Shown: positions 27,465-39,160 of the stretch, piece by piece
Layout of the letters: each line of letters starts with the position of its first letter
Position numbering within the stretch: position 1 is the first letter of the stretch
NCBI GenBank assembly: GCA_018241685.1
Contig: JAFEDJ010000032.1
Coordinates: 1 to 42,466 of the forward strand
DNA length: 42,466 nucleotides
Origin: Pseudomonadota bacterium
GTDB lineage: Bacteria; Pseudomonadota; Gammaproteobacteria; Burkholderiales; Rhodocyclaceae
Reading direction: 5' to 3'
Made by a program: the position numbers and the translations under genes
The notes under the pieces: generated by a model
What the model saw: only the letters and a program-made list of their open reading frames with translations
The model's database searches: none
What the model was told of the DNA's origin: nothing

Positions 27465-27487
27465 GTCCTTTAGGGACTCGAGGCAAA

Positions 27488-27519
27488 AAAATGGCGGGCC
27501 AGGAATGGCCCGCCATTTT
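27488..27519. terminator. Bidirectional rho-independent terminator between uspA and htpG
   Basis: AAAATGGCGGGCC (27488-27500) pairs with GGCCCGCCATTTT (27507-27519) around a 6-base loop. T-runs exist on both strands (TTTT on plus; six or more T on minus). It lies 23 bases after uspA and 74 bases beyond the htpG stop, so it can end both converging transcripts. Confidence 0.9.
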
Positions 27520-27593
27520 CATTGCTGAGTTACCGACGAAGCCACCAGGAGCTCCATAGCGGGGGCGAACTCACTCGCTCCCGCCCACGGCAC

Positions 27594-29510
<1,917 letters not shown>

Positions 29511-29544
29511 AAAGCTTGCTCCATAAGAACCGTTAACGATCCCC

Positions 29545-29572
29545 ATATGGGTATGCCCCTCTGACTTTCAAG
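29545..29572 (-). promoter_or_regulatory. Sigma-32 (RpoH) type promoter of htpG
   Basis: On the minus strand CTTGAAA (29572-29566), 13 bases, then ACCCATAT (29552-29545) match the heat-shock consensus CTTGAAA-N13/14-CCCCATNT at all -35 positions and seven of eight -10 positions. It is 35 bases before the htpG start, which fits the known heat-shock control of this gene. Confidence 0.85.
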
Positions 29573-29585
29573 CCCCTGCCAACGG

Positions 29586-31397
29586 ATGGAACACTCCCGA
29601 CTGCCCGCCTCAGCGCTTCCGTCGTCGCAGCCCGCAGCTTCCCGGGCGGATCCCCCCGTCGCAGCGAGTTCGCTGCGCTGGCTGCGGCTGGCCATCTGGA
29701 TCGCCTTCGCGCTGCTCGCGGCCCTCATCGTCGGCGTCACCACTTCACTCATCCGATATGACCACGACCAGGTGCTGCGGCGCTCGGAGTCCGAACTGCT
29801 GAACCTGACTCGCGTACTCGAGGAACACATCGCACGCACCTTCGGCGAGGCAGAGGGTGCCATCAACGAAATTGCGGGCCTGGTTGCACTACGCGGCGGC
29901 ATAGACGCCTTCGACCAAGGTGAACTGCAGGCCTTGCTGCGGCAGCGCGCCCCCCACCTGCCGGAAGCAGAGACCCTGTTCGTCGAGCGCGAGGACGGAC
30001 GCCTTGCCGCCGATGCCCTCGAGCCGGAACCCACCGAACAGGATGACGCGGCGCCGGGCAAGCCGAGCATGCCGCCCGTCCTGAAGGACGGCTTCGATAT
30101 CGGCAGCCCCGGACATCACCAGGTCGGCAGCCGCGTCAGCACCCCGCTGACCCGCCAGATCTTCGATGCGGCCGGCAAATACCTCGGAACCGCCGGTGCA
30201 GCCATCAGCCATGCCTATTTCGGGGCTGTATACCGGGAGCTCGGGCTGTCCGACCGGGACACGATCCTCGTTATCCACGCCAGCCGGAAGGTCGTGCTGA
30301 TCCACCACCCCCAAAACGACGCCCTGATCGGCACCGCCGCCTCGTGGCCATCGGTACCCGGCACGCCCGCCGACGCCCGCAGCCTGGTGCTGACCGGCGC
30401 CAGCGACGCGGACCCGGTAGACAGCATCCGCGCCTACCGACGCCTGGCCGACCGCCCGTTGATCATCGCAGCGAGCCGGCCGGTCGAAGTCGCCCTGGCC
30501 GACTTCTATGTCCATCGGCGCTACATCGTGGCCGCGGCCGGACTGATGCTGGGCCTCCTCGGCGCGCTGGCCTTCAGCCTGCACCGCGTGGCCAGCCTGC
30601 GCGACGCCGAACGCGAAGCCCTTGCCGAAGTGAACGCATCGCTGGAGGAACGGGTGCGCCAGCGCACCGAAGAACTGGAGCAGTCCAACCGGGAGCTGCT
30701 GAGCTTCAGCTACTCGATCTCCCATGACCTGCGTGCGCCACTGCGCGCCATCAACGGCTTTGCCCACGCGCTGGCCGACGACTACGGCGAACGCCTCGAC
30801 GCGAGCGGCCGCGACTACATTGCCCGCCTCGGCCGGGCCAGCCTGCGGATGGGAGAACTCATCGACGCCCTGCTGAAACTCGCCAGCGTGTCGCGGCAGG
30901 CGCTGAAGATCGCCCCCACCGACGTGAGCACCATTGCGCGGGAGATTCTCGATGAACTGGCCACCACAACACCGGAGCGCCCGGTGCAGTTCCATGTACA
31001 AGACGCGCTCAGCATCGACGCCGATCCGACGCTGATCCGCAGTGCTTTGCAGAACCTGCTGGGCAACGCCTGGAAGTTTTCCCGCGACAGCCACCCGGCG
31101 CTCATCCAGGTCGGTGGCCGCCCCCACGGGGAGGAACAACTCTTTTATGTGACCGACAACGGGATCGGCTTCGATATGGCCCACGCAGGCAAACTCTTCG
31201 AGCCCTTCCAGCAACTGCACGCGCGGGGCGGCTTCGAGGGTTCGGGGATCGGCCTGGCCAGCGTACGCCGCATCATCGAACGCCATGGCGGGACGATCTG
31301 GGTCGAGTCGGCGCCGGGCGCCGGCACGACGGTCTTCTTCACGCTCCCGCGCAGTCCGGCCATCGTCCGCCGCCCACGTATCAAGCAGATGGGGTGA
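29586..31397 (+). CDS. Membrane sensor histidine kinase
   Basis: A 603-aa two-component kinase. A first membrane helix (about 33-55) is followed by a periplasmic sensor region of about 255 residues, probably Cache/PDC-like, then a second helix (about 313-333), a coiled linker, and the HisKA domain with phospho-acceptor His380 (SYSISHDLRAPLRAINGF). The ATPase domain has LLGNAWKFSRD, DNGIGFD and GSGIGLASVRRIIERHGG. The C-terminal end resembles light- or stress-sensing kinases of the bacteriophytochrome group. No response regulator is adjacent, so it is an orphan. Its start lies 14 bases beyond the htpG heat-shock -35 box, so the two promoters must overlap or be close. The signal is unknown. Confidence 0.9.
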   Translation: MEHSRLPASALPSSQPAASRADPPVAASSLRWLRLAIWIAFALLAALIVGVTTSLIRYDHDQVLRRSESELLNLTRVLEEHIARTFGEAEGAINEIAGLVALRGGIDAFDQGELQALLRQRAPHLPEAETLFVEREDGRLAADALEPEPTEQDDAAPGKPSMPPVLKDGFDIGSPGHHQVGSRVSTPLTRQIFDAAGKYLGTAGAAISHAYFGAVYRELGLSDRDTILVIHASRKVVLIHHPQNDALIGTAASWPSVPGTPADARSLVLTGASDADPVDSIRAYRRLADRPLIIAASRPVEVALADFYVHRRYIVAAAGLMLGLLGALAFSLHRVASLRDAEREALAEVNASLEERVRQRTEELEQSNRELLSFSYSISHDLRAPLRAINGFAHALADDYGERLDASGRDYIARLGRASLRMGELIDALLKLASVSRQALKIAPTDVSTIAREILDELATTTPERPVQFHVQDALSIDADPTLIRSALQNLLGNAWKFSRDSHPALIQVGGRPHGEEQLFYVTDNGIGFDMAHAGKLFEPFQQLHARGGFEGSGIGLASVRRIIERHGGTIWVESAPGAGTTVFFTLPRSPAIVRRPRIKQMG

Positions 31398-31445
31398 GCA
31401 GCGCTGCGGCGATCTCCTTCACGCAGACAGCTGCAGCGCCTCGCC

Positions 31446-32000
31446 TCACTCGTAACGGATTTCCACGACTTCGATTTCGCGGAGACCCGCTGGGCTGGCG
31501 AAACGCACCACATCCCCTTCCCTGGCCTTCAGCAAGGCACGGGATAGCGGTGCAATCCAGCTGATCCGGCCTTCAGAGGCGTTTGCCTCGTCCACACCGA
31601 CGATCTGATAGGTCTGCTCGTCGTCCCCGTCCACATCGCAGACGGTGACCGTCGCGCCGAAGAAGACCTGCTCGGTATTCTCCTGCTCGGAAGGCGTGAC
31701 CACAGTGGCGCCCTCCAGGCGCTTGATCAGGAAGCGGATGCGGCGGTCGATCTCCCGCAGGCGCTTCTTGCCGTAGATGTAGTCGCCGTTCTCCGAACGA
31801 TCACCGTTCGACGCAGCCCAACGCACCGTCTCGACCAGCTTGGGGCGCTCATCGCGAACGAGCTCATCGAGTTCGGCCTTGAGCCGCTCGAAACCGTTGC
31901 GGGTCATGTAGTTGCGGGTACCGGGCGGCAGGCTGGGCACACCCGGCGCGGACTCGTCGTCCTCGTCCTGGTCGCTTTCCTTGACGAAGGCCTTATTCAC
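31446..32000 (-). CDS. greB: Transcription elongation factor GreB
   Basis: A 184-aa Gre factor, which inserts into the RNA polymerase secondary channel and stimulates cleavage of backtracked transcripts. The N-terminal coiled coil includes YMTRNGFERLKAELDEL, the acidic tip NGDRSENGDYIYGKKRLREIDRRIRFL and the C-terminal FKBP-like domain GRISWIAPLSRALLKAREGDVV (read in parts). YIYGKK marks GreB over GreA. It carries an N-terminal acidic extension (KESDQDEDDESA) found in betaproteobacterial members. The GTG at 32000 (MNKAFVKES) is preferred; the frame is open 87 bases upstream through a hairpin and is not family-like there. Confidence 0.92.
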   Translation of the reverse strand: MNKAFVKESDQDEDDESAPGVPSLPPGTRNYMTRNGFERLKAELDELVRDERPKLVETVRWAASNGDRSENGDYIYGKKRLREIDRRIRFLIKRLEGATVVTPSEQENTEQVFFGATVTVCDVDGDDEQTYQIVGVDEANASEGRISWIAPLSRALLKAREGDVVRFASPAGLREIEVVEIRYE

Positions 32001-32037
32001 CCTGAAACACTCCGGAAACAAAACGGTGGGCAATAGT

Positions 32038-32070
32038 AGGAGCCGCCTGCCCGACTGGCAAGCGGCTCCT
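32038..32070. repeat. Hairpin with 13 paired bases upstream of greB
   Basis: AGGAGCCGC (32038-32046) pairs with GCGGCTCCT (32062-32070), and after one mismatch TGCC pairs with GGCA, leaving a 5-base loop. No T-run follows on either strand. It lies between the DUF3567 stop and the greB start. It may be a weak terminator, an attenuating leader structure or an isolated REP-like element. Confidence 0.5.
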
Positions 32071-32097
32071 GCCGCCCCATCCCGCATCAGGAACGCG

Positions 32098-32331
32098 TCA
32101 GTGGTAGATCGCCGGCTGGGTCATCAGCGAACCGTAGTCGGCGATCCAGGCTTCGAAATCGTCCATCTCGGTGGCCGACGAGGCCACGTCGCGCAGTTCG
32201 CGGCGGAAGCGCTGGGCTGCCTCGTCACGAAACAGGGCGCCGACGCCGCGCCGTTTGTCGATCACCTCGACCGCATCGAGGTTGGGGTAATCGACCACAT
32301 ACAGGACAGGATTGTTGAGCACCACGTTCAT
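32098..32331 (-). CDS. DUF3567 family protein
   Basis: A 77-aa protein beginning MNVVLNNPVLYVVDYPNLDAVEVIDK, with GALFRDEAAQRFRRELRDV in the middle, the layout of DUF3567, a small family of unknown function in betaproteobacteria. The start at 32331 is supported by a GGGAGG ribosome site; a frame open 72 bases further upstream adds an unrelated sequence. It is divergent from the YdcH-like gene and lies upstream of greB on the same strand, with a hairpin between. It is cytoplasmic, with no signal or membrane segment. Confidence 0.82.
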   Translation of the reverse strand: MNVVLNNPVLYVVDYPNLDAVEVIDKRRGVGALFRDEAAQRFRRELRDVASSATEMDDFEAWIADYGSLMTQPAIYH

Positions 32332-32499
32332 GACAGGCCTCCCGATAGCTAGGTTTTGCCTTTTGGGCATTGTGCTACTGAAGATGGGAACACATTCCGA
32401 CACTTCAAGTTCCCCAACGCCGTTGTAATTCCCGCCCCCCGCGCCTAAGATTCCACCGAACCCGCTCGCAGCCGTGCGCTTACCTCATTCAGACCAGGC

Positions 32500-32724
32500 A
32501 TGAACGACAGCAACGAACCCAGCGCCGACGTCACCAGCCTCGCATCCCGGCTGGCGACCCTGACCACCGAGCATCGAGACCTCGACGCCGTCATCTCCCA
32601 GATTTCGTCGGCGCCCCCGCCGGGCGACGAACTACTGCTGCGCCGCCTAAAGAAACGCAAACTGCTGGTCAAGGACCGGATTGCCATCATCCAGCGCCTC
32701 ATCGACCCGGACGAACCGGCCTGA
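32500..32724 (+). CDS. YdcH-like DUF465 small protein
   Basis: A 74-aa, highly helical protein. The pattern LATLTTEHRDLDAVI, a short proline-containing turn, then LLLRRLKKRKLLVKDRIAIIQRLI is that of the YdcH/DUF465 family, which folds as a helical hairpin; its function is unknown. The Pro-rich turn (SSAPPPGDE) is longer than in typical members. It starts 33 bases before the sulfhydrylase gene on the same strand and could be co-transcribed with it. Confidence 0.8.
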   Translation: MNDSNEPSADVTSLASRLATLTTEHRDLDAVISQISSAPPPGDELLLRRLKKRKLLVKDRIAIIQRLIDPDEPA

Positions 32725-32757
32725 GACCAGCCCTCCCCATCCCAGAATAGATACCGC

Positions 32758-34062
32758 ATGTCCATCCACCGCAATGCCGGGGCCGACACACTCGCCCTGC
32801 ACGCTGGCCAGACGCCCGACCCCGTTCATCATTCCCGGGCCACCCCGATCCACTTCACCACCAGCTACGTCTTCGAGGACAGCGAGCACGCCGCATCGCT
32901 GTTCAATCAGGAACGGGCCGGGCATGTCTACTCGCGTATCTCCAATCCCACCAATGCGGTGCTGGAGGAGCGCATCGCTGCCCTCGACGGCGGCATCGGC
33001 GCGATTGCCTGCGCGAGTGGCCAGGCCGCGTTGCTGCTGGCCATCACGACGCTGATGGGCAGCGGTGGCCACATCGTTGCGTCCCGCGCGCTGTATGGCG
33101 GCTCCAACAACCTGCTTGCCTACACGCTGCCCCGCTTCGGCATTGAAACTACCTTCGTCGCCCCCGGCGATCACCAGGGCTGGCGGGCAGCCATCCGTCC
33201 GGAAACCCGCCTGCTGTTCGGCGAAGCGATCGGCAACCCGGGCCTGGAAGTGCTCGACATTCCGGAGCTGGCGCAGATCGCCCGTGACGCACGCATTCCG
33301 CTGTTGGTGGATGCCACGCTGGTCACGCCGATGCTGCAGTGTCCGCTGGATCTCGGCGCCAACCTGGTCGTGCACTCCGCCACCAAATTCCTCGGCGGCC
33401 ACGGAGTTGCCATCGGCGGCCTACTGGTCGATGGCGGCAACTTCGACTGGGAGGCCTCCGACGGCCATTTCCCGACGCTCACCGAACCCTATGAAGGCTT
33501 CCACGGCATGGACTTCGCCGAGGAGTCCCCCGTTGCCGCCTTCCTGCTGCGTGCCCGGCGCGAGGGCCTGCGCGACTTCGGCGCCTGCCTGTCGCCGATG
33601 AACGCCTTCCAGATCCTGCAGGGCATGGAAACCCTGGGCTTGCGGATGGAACGCCACGTGGCCAACGCACGGGCGCTGGTGTCCCATCTCGTGGCCCAGC
33701 CGCTGGTGGAGTCCGTCTCCTGGCCCGAACTCGATAGCCATCCCGATCATCAATTGGCGGCACGACTGCTGCCGAAGGGCTGTGGCGGCGTGTTCAGCTT
33801 CAGCCTCAAGGGCGGGCGCAAGGCGGGCGCAGCGTTCATCGAGACGCTCCGGGTGTTTTCCCACCTGGCCAATGTCGGCGACGCAAAATCACTTGCCATT
33901 CATCCGGCCAGCACCACGCATTTCCGCATGTCGCGCAATGCACTGCTGTCGGCGGGCATCACCGAAGGAACGATCCGCCTCTCGGTCGGTCTGGAAAGTG
34001 TGTCCGACCTGATCGAAGATGTGGACCGTGCGCTGTACGCCGTCCAGAAAGCCCTGGCCTGA
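32758..34062 (+). CDS. metY: O-acetyl/O-succinylhomoserine sulfhydrylase (PLP enzyme)
   Basis: A 434-aa Cys/Met metabolism PLP enzyme that makes homocysteine from an activated homoserine and sulfide. [23 protein letters not shown] and [22 protein letters not shown] are at the start, [12 protein letters not shown] holds the phosphate-binding region, and Lys210 in [11 protein letters not shown] is the Schiff-base lysine. The C-terminus ends with [22 protein letters not shown]. Length and N-terminus favour MetY (O-acetylhomoserine) over the shorter MetZ, but the acyl preference cannot be read reliably. It is 14 bases upstream of an alpha/beta hydrolase gene. Confidence 0.88.
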   Translation: MSIHRNAGADTLALHAGQTPDPVHHSRATPIHFTTSYVFEDSEHAASLFNQERAGHVYSRISNPTNAVLEERIAALDGGIGAIACASGQAALLLAITTLMGSGGHIVASRALYGGSNNLLAYTLPRFGIETTFVAPGDHQGWRAAIRPETRLLFGEAIGNPGLEVLDIPELAQIARDARIPLLVDATLVTPMLQCPLDLGANLVVHSATKFLGGHGVAIGGLLVDGGNFDWEASDGHFPTLTEPYEGFHGMDFAEESPVAAFLLRARREGLRDFGACLSPMNAFQILQGMETLGLRMERHVANARALVSHLVAQPLVESVSWPELDSHPDHQLAARLLPKGCGGVFSFSLKGGRKAGAAFIETLRVFSHLANVGDAKSLAIHPASTTHFRMSRNALLSAGITEGTIRLSVGLESVSDLIEDVDRALYAVQKALA

Positions 34063-34076
34063 CTCCGGAAGCACGC

Positions 34077-34919
34077 ATGAGACTCAACCTGTCCGGTCAC
34101 CTGACCGACCACATCACCTACTGCTACACCGGCGGCCAGCGCCTGGAACGCGACCGCCCCACCGCCCTGTTCATCCATGGCGCCGGGCACGACCACAGTG
34201 TGTGGACGCTACAGACCCGCTACTTTGCCCACCACGGCTGGAATGTCATTGCCCCGGACCTCCCCGGCCATGGCCGCTCCAACGGCCCCGCACTGGAAAG
34301 TATCGAGGGCCTGGCCCAGTGGATCCTTGCCCTGGCGCACAAGCTCGGCACCGAGCGTCCAGTTGTAATAGGCCACAGCATGGGGGCATTGATCGCGCTG
34401 CAGCTAGCCGCCACGGCTCCCGAACTGGTGAGCCGACTGGTTCTTGTCGGCGCCGTTGCCCCGATGCCGGTGGCACCCGCCCTGCTCGATGCCACGCTGT
34501 CGAACCGGGACAAGGCCCATGCACTGATCAACCAGTGGTCCTTCGCGCCACACAGCCAGACTGGCGCCAGCAGCATTCCGGGCATGAACCTCACCGCGCT
34601 CAATGAGCGCCTGATGCAGCGCCAGGCGCCAGGTGTGCTGCATACCGACATGGCTGCGTGCAATGCCTATACCGCTGGCTTCGACGCCGCCGCACGGGTT
34701 CGCTGTCCAACCCTGCTGCTGAGTTCGGCTCAGGACCGGATGACGCCTCCCAAGGCAATCGCACCGCTCGCCGCGGCCTTCGACAAGAGCATTGCGCTCA
34801 CCAGAATCGTGCTGCCGGACGCCGGCCACGCGATGATGTCCGAATCCCCCGGCGAGGTGCTCGACGCCTTGTGGGCCTTCGTCAATTCTTCCCACGCAAC
34901 CGGACAGCCCCCAACATGA
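34077..34919 (+). CDS. Alpha/beta hydrolase
   Basis: A 280-aa alpha/beta-fold hydrolase. It has the oxyanion-region motif HGAGHDHSVW, DLPGHGRSNG, the nucleophile elbow GHSMGA with Ser101, an acid in SSAQDRMTPP and the catalytic His in DAGHAMMSESP. There is no signal peptide, so it is cytoplasmic. Relatives include esterases and homoserine-acetyltransferase-like proteins, but it lacks the long insert of MetX. Its tight link to the sulfhydrylase suggests one transcript; the substrate is unknown. Confidence 0.88.
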   Translation: MRLNLSGHLTDHITYCYTGGQRLERDRPTALFIHGAGHDHSVWTLQTRYFAHHGWNVIAPDLPGHGRSNGPALESIEGLAQWILALAHKLGTERPVVIGHSMGALIALQLAATAPELVSRLVLVGAVAPMPVAPALLDATLSNRDKAHALINQWSFAPHSQTGASSIPGMNLTALNERLMQRQAPGVLHTDMAACNAYTAGFDAAARVRCPTLLLSSAQDRMTPPKAIAPLAAAFDKSIALTRIVLPDAGHAMMSESPGEVLDALWAFVNSSHATGQPPT

Positions 34920-34974
34920 ACTGATCCGGTTGCTGCAGGCCATTGAGTTCCAATAACCATAACGGAGACAAAGC

Positions 34975-35775
34975 ATGGCTCAGCATGACATCCCCCCGGA
35001 CGACGAACAGGCCGCCGCAGCGCTGCCATTTCCAACCTTACGCACAATCGGCGCAGGCGCACCGTTCCAGTGGATCGCGCAGGGCTTCAACGATCTCAAG
35101 GCCTGCCCTGTCGCCAGCCTGTTCTACGGATTCTGCTTCGCGGCCATGGGCTTGCTGCTGACCTTCGTCTTCGAGCACGCCTACCAATACACCTCCGCGG
35201 TTTCCACCGGCTTTCTGCTCCTCGCCCCGTTCTTTGCCATGGGGCTCTATGAGCTCTCGCGGCGCCGGGAACACGGCGAACCATGCGCACTGACCCCAAC
35301 CCTGATGGTGTGGCGCCGCAATGCCGGCAATCTCGCCGTTTTCGCCGCGGTACTGACCGTCATCTTCCTGATCTGGGCGCGCGCCTCCCTCGTCATCTTC
35401 GCCATCTTCTACACGCGGGAGCTCCCCAACCTGTCTGGCTTTCTCGGACAGGTGCTGTCCTTCGAGAACCTCGACTTCCTGCTGGTCTACTTTGGCGTCG
35501 GCTTCATCTTCGCGCTACTGGTGTTCGCGGTCAGCGTGGTGTCCATTCCGCTGATGCTCGACCGCAATCAGGATGCCGTCACATCGATGATCGCCAGCAT
35601 CCGGGCCCTGGCCCTCAATCCGCTCCCGCTGCTCATCTGGGCCGCGTTGATCGTCAGCCTGACCATTCTGGGCTTCCTGAGCTTTCACCTCGGCCTCGTC
35701 GTCCTGATGCCCATCGTCGGGCACGCCACCTGGCACGCCTACCGGCAACTGGTGGCACCGCTGCCGAACAACTGA
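34975..35775 (+). CDS. DUF2189 integral membrane protein
   Basis: A 266-aa protein with a polar N-terminal tail (about 45 residues) and six hydrophobic segments, matching DUF2189, a family of bacterial inner-membrane proteins of unknown function. Visible parts are WIAQGFNDLKACPVASLFYG before the first helix, the FAMGLYELSRRRE loop and LRVSVVS-like stretches in the later helices (FAVSVVSIPLMLDR). Some members sit beside cytochrome oxidase or methyltransferase genes; none is here. GGAGAC precedes the ATG. It lies 55 bases after the hydrolase gene. Confidence 0.82.
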   Translation: MAQHDIPPDDEQAAAALPFPTLRTIGAGAPFQWIAQGFNDLKACPVASLFYGFCFAAMGLLLTFVFEHAYQYTSAVSTGFLLLAPFFAMGLYELSRRREHGEPCALTPTLMVWRRNAGNLAVFAAVLTVIFLIWARASLVIFAIFYTRELPNLSGFLGQVLSFENLDFLLVYFGVGFIFALLVFAVSVVSIPLMLDRNQDAVTSMIASIRALALNPLPLLIWAALIVSLTILGFLSFHLGLVVLMPIVGHATWHAYRQLVAPLPNN

Positions 35776-35913
35776 CACCGGGCCCTGTGCTTTTCAGCGA
35801 CACTCTGCGCCGCAGGCAGCACTGAACAAGCACATGGGCTTTGCCAATTGCTTCGACCTGTGGCGAAATAGGCGGGATTTCATACCATCCAGTCATGGCC
35901 GGAGAATATTCCC

Positions 35914-36621
35914 GTGCGCATAGCCTCCTTCCTTTCTGCAGGCCTGGCCCTGTTCCTGACTACTGCTACGGCGCAAGCGGCCGACGGAGCAACGCCCCCC
36001 GCATTGCCGACGGCAGATATCTCGGTCGAAGCGAGTCGCCCCGCCCCTAACGACCAGTTCCGGGCACAGGTCTATTACGAAACCACCGAAACCAGCCCCG
36101 CCGAACTGGCCCGCAAGGTGAATTCGGTCGTCGCCCAAGCCTTGCAAACGTCCCGCAATTATCCGGCGGTGAAAGTTCGCACCGGCGGCAACATGACCTA
36201 CCCGGTCTATGGCAAAAACGTGCGCAATATCGAGGCCTGGCGGATGCGCTCAACGCTGCTTCTCGAGGCCAATGATTCCGCAGCCCTGTCGGAGCTGCTC
36301 GGCAAGCTCCAGCAAAGCATGGTCATCGGCGGGCTGAATGCAGCCCCTTCGGCCGAGACCTGGAAGAAGATCGAGGAGCAGGCCATCGTGGATGCCCTCA
36401 CAGCATTCGAAGCCCGCGCAAAACTGGTCGCCGCCAGCCTCAACAAGAAATGGAAGATCAAGCACGTCTCCGTCAACACCGGCGGCATCCAACAGAAGTC
36501 CATCATGCCGCTCGCCCGTAGCGCCAGCATGATGGCCGCCGAAGCCGTGCCCGCCCCCATCGAAGCCGGCGATAGCTCTGTCAGCGTGTCCGTCAACGGG
36601 CAGATCGAACTTCTGGAATGA
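35914..36621 (+). CDS. SIMPL (DUF541) domain periplasmic protein
   Basis: A 235-aa exported protein. A signal peptide (ending TAQAAD) is followed by a SIMPL/DUF541 domain that starts [24 protein letters not shown] and includes [21 protein letters not shown]. Proteins of this family are periplasmic or outer-membrane associated and their role is poorly known. The GTG at 35914 is chosen because GGAG lies upstream and the signal peptide begins there. Its stop overlaps the dtd start by four bases (ATGA), so the two are probably translated together. Confidence 0.85.
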   Translation: MRIASFLSAGLALFLTTATAQAADGATPPALPTADISVEASRPAPNDQFRAQVYYETTETSPAELARKVNSVVAQALQTSRNYPAVKVRTGGNMTYPVYGKNVRNIEAWRMRSTLLLEANDSAALSELLGKLQQSMVIGGLNAAPSAETWKKIEEQAIVDALTAFEARAKLVAASLNKKWKIKHVSVNTGGIQQKSIMPLARSASMMAAEAVPAPIEAGDSSVSVSVNGQIELLE

Positions 36622-37055
36622 TTGCGCTGATTCAACGCGTTCTGGAAGCCCGCGTGACGGTGGAGGAGCGTACCGTCGGGGCGATCGGTCCGGGGCTCCT
36701 TGCCCTGGTCGCCGTGGAGAAAGCCGATACGTCGACCAACGTCAATCGGATGGTGGAACGCCTGCTGAGCTACCGCGTTTTTCCCGACGACGAAGGGCGG
36801 ATGAACCGCTCGCTGGTGGACACCGGGGGCGGCCTGCTGCTCGTATCCCAGTTCACGCTGGCCGCCGATACGGCCAAGGGAACCCGCCCTAGCTTCACGC
36901 CCGCGGCAGCCCCTGACCTCGCCGAAGAACTTTTCAATGCTGCCGTAACCCTTGCCCGCAGCCGCCATTCTTGTGTGGAAACGGGTGAGTTCGGGGCCGA
37001 CATGCGTGTATCCCTCGTCAACAATGGCCCGGTTACCTTCCGCCTCACCGCCTGA
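36618..37055 (+). CDS. dtd: D-aminoacyl-tRNA deacylase
   Basis: A 145-aa Dtd, which removes D-amino acids and wrongly attached glycine from tRNA. The start [18 protein letters not shown], the active-site [17 protein letters not shown] and the C-terminal [10 protein letters not shown] motif, which contains the conserved Gly-Pro that enforces chiral rejection in the family, are complete. It overlaps the SIMPL gene at its start and the NlpC/P60 lipoprotein gene at its end by 32 bases. Confidence 0.94.
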   Translation: MIALIQRVLEARVTVEERTVGAIGPGLLALVAVEKADTSTNVNRMVERLLSYRVFPDDEGRMNRSLVDTGGGLLLVSQFTLAADTAKGTRPSFTPAAAPDLAEELFNAAVTLARSRHSCVETGEFGADMRVSLVNNGPVTFRLTA

Positions 37056-37581
37056 ACGGGCATACCCCGCCTTGCTCCTCGCACTGGCCATGCTCGCGGG
37101 CTGCAGCCAGACGCCTCCGCGGCCGCGGGATTCATCCACGCCTTACTCCCGGCCGTCGTCCCCCACAAACCGCAACTGGATCACCCTATCCCAGTCTGCC
37201 GATGCCCAGGAGGTCGTGCTCTACGCGCTGGGGCTGCTCGACACCGGCTACCGCTTCGGGGGCAAGAACCCGTCTGCCGGGCTCGACTGCAGCGGCATGG
37301 TCAGCTACATCGTCGAACAGGTCAGCGGACGCAAACTGCCATACAACGCGGCAGGTATCGCCGAACGTACGCGCCCCATTTCATCCGGCGCAATCCAGCC
37401 GGGCGACCTGGTGTTCTTCAACACCCTTGGTCGCTCTTATTCCCACATGGGCATCTACCTCGGCGACGGCAGGTTCATCCATGCCCCCAGCAGCAAGGGG
37501 AAGGTCCGGGTCGATCGTCTCGACAACCGCTACTTCGCGGAACGCTTCGAAGGCGCCCGGACCCTGATACCGGAGGGCTGA
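37024..37581 (+). CDS. NlpC/P60 peptidoglycan hydrolase lipoprotein
   Basis: A 185-aa lipoprotein with lipobox LAGC ([20 protein letters not shown] read in parts), a Pro/Ser-rich linker and an NlpC/P60 domain. The catalytic Cys is in [13 protein letters not shown] and the catalytic His in [18 protein letters not shown]. It probably cleaves cell-wall peptide bonds (Spr/MepS-like). The ATG at 37024 is preferred because it yields the signal sequence; this start lies inside the last 32 bases of dtd. A longer frame from 36952 has no signal. The stop codon sits in the loop of a hairpin at 37570-37591. Confidence 0.85.
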   Translation: MARLPSASPPERAYPALLLALAMLAGCSQTPPRPRDSSTPYSRPSSPTNRNWITLSQSADAQEVVLYALGLLDTGYRFGGKNPSAGLDCSGMVSYIVEQVSGRKLPYNAAGIAERTRPISSGAIQPGDLVFFNTLGRSYSHMGIYLGDGRFIHAPSSKGKVRVDRLDNRYFAERFEGARTLIPEG

Positions 37582-37591
37582 CGCCCTCCGG
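37570..37591. terminator. Hairpin at the convergent ends of nlpC and hemB
   Basis: CCGGAGGGC (37570-37578) pairs with GCCCTCCGG (37583-37591) around the 4-base loop TGAC, whose first three bases are the NlpC stop codon. No T-run follows on either strand, so it is a strong structure but an unusual terminator. Confidence 0.45.
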
Positions 37592-37600
37592 GGACAGCAC

Positions 37601-38626
<1,026 letters not shown>

Positions 38627-38651
38627 TTACATCCAGAAACGAAATGCCGCA

Positions 38652-38681
38652 GGAACTTTCTCCCCCGGCCTCTACACTAAT
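38652..38681 (+). promoter_or_regulatory. Possible extracytoplasmic-stress type promoter for a small RNA
   Basis: GGAACTT (38652-38658) is the -35 of sigma-E/ECF-type promoters. About 17 bases further is ACTAAT (38676-38681), an imperfect match to known -10 elements. It would start a transcript near 38687 that ends at the plus-strand terminator at 38786. A housekeeping promoter is not obvious here. This is tentative. Confidence 0.3.
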
Positions 38682-38686
38682 GAACA

Positions 38687-38786
38687 GATGGTGCTGAACC
38701 GTCTCCCGCTATACCTCCCTGAGCGGGTGCCTTGAGCAAGCAAGGCATTTTTCGACCCCCGGCGCTCCCCTTGCCGGGGGTTTTTT
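38687..38786 (+). ncRNA. Candidate small RNA with C-rich loop and terminator
   Basis: Three hairpins in a row lie on the plus strand. CCCGCT/AGCGGG (38705-38710 with 38722-38727) has an 11-base loop ATACCTCCCTG. GCCTTG/CAAGGC (38729-38734 with 38741-38746) is next. Then comes a strong terminator CCCCCGGC/GCCGGGGG plus six T (38756-38786). No plus-strand gene lies upstream for 1.1 kb, so the terminator must serve a short transcript starting after hemB. The first loop contains ACCUCC, identical to the anti-Shine-Dalgarno core of 16S rRNA, a design seen in some regulatory RNAs that block ribosome-binding sites. There is no coding frame. Its start is estimated. Confidence 0.5.
38756..38786 (+). 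terminator. Strong plus-strand rho-independent terminator
   Basis: CCCCCGGC (38756-38763) pairs with GCCGGGGG (38773-38780) around a 9-base loop, followed by TTTTTT (38781-38786). It points away from hemB and has no plus-strand protein gene before it. Confidence 0.85.
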
Positions 38787-39160
38787 ATTGCGCCACACAC
38801 CCGGATTCTGCCTTGAGGCACGGCCCCGTCTGAACAAACAGAATTCTAAGCCGAAGCCCAATGGCCGACATATCTTCTCGCTCACCAACACGGCTGCAAC
38901 AGCACTTAAGAACATATATAGTGAATCGTCCCCGGCTTGCCCAGCCCGCAGATTCGGACTTTCGTTGTAGCGATGCTACTGTCCCTAATGAAATACGCTG
39001 GTTGGGTCCCGATCGATTCAATGCACTCGAAGTGCGTCCCCCCGAATGGGTTTGGCCAACCGCGGCCTTACCTGTTTCACCATCACTACGTGATTGTCAG
39101 CGCAATCGATTGGCGTACCTGTCCGTTCTTTGTATGTGATTGATGCGGGTTATACGGTTG
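38787..39160. other. Gene-free stretch between small RNA and IS110 remnant
   Basis: I find no gene here. Several frames are open for 60-90 codons, but none has family resemblance or a ribosome site. The base composition is less GC-rich than the core genes. The part near 38916-38936 (TAGTGAATCGTCCCCGG) is faintly like the end of an IS3-type element. It probably consists of decayed mobile DNA including the left flank of the IS110 element. Confidence 0.5.

Noticed and set aside
38916..38936. Sequence resembling the end of an IS3-type element
   Set aside because: Too short and imperfect to name an element, and no matching partner end was found nearby.
38861..39143. Overlapping frames of 68-92 codons in the gene-free stretch after the small RNA
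   Set aside because: No ribosome-binding sites, no recognisable family, and overlapping in different frames; judged to be chance.
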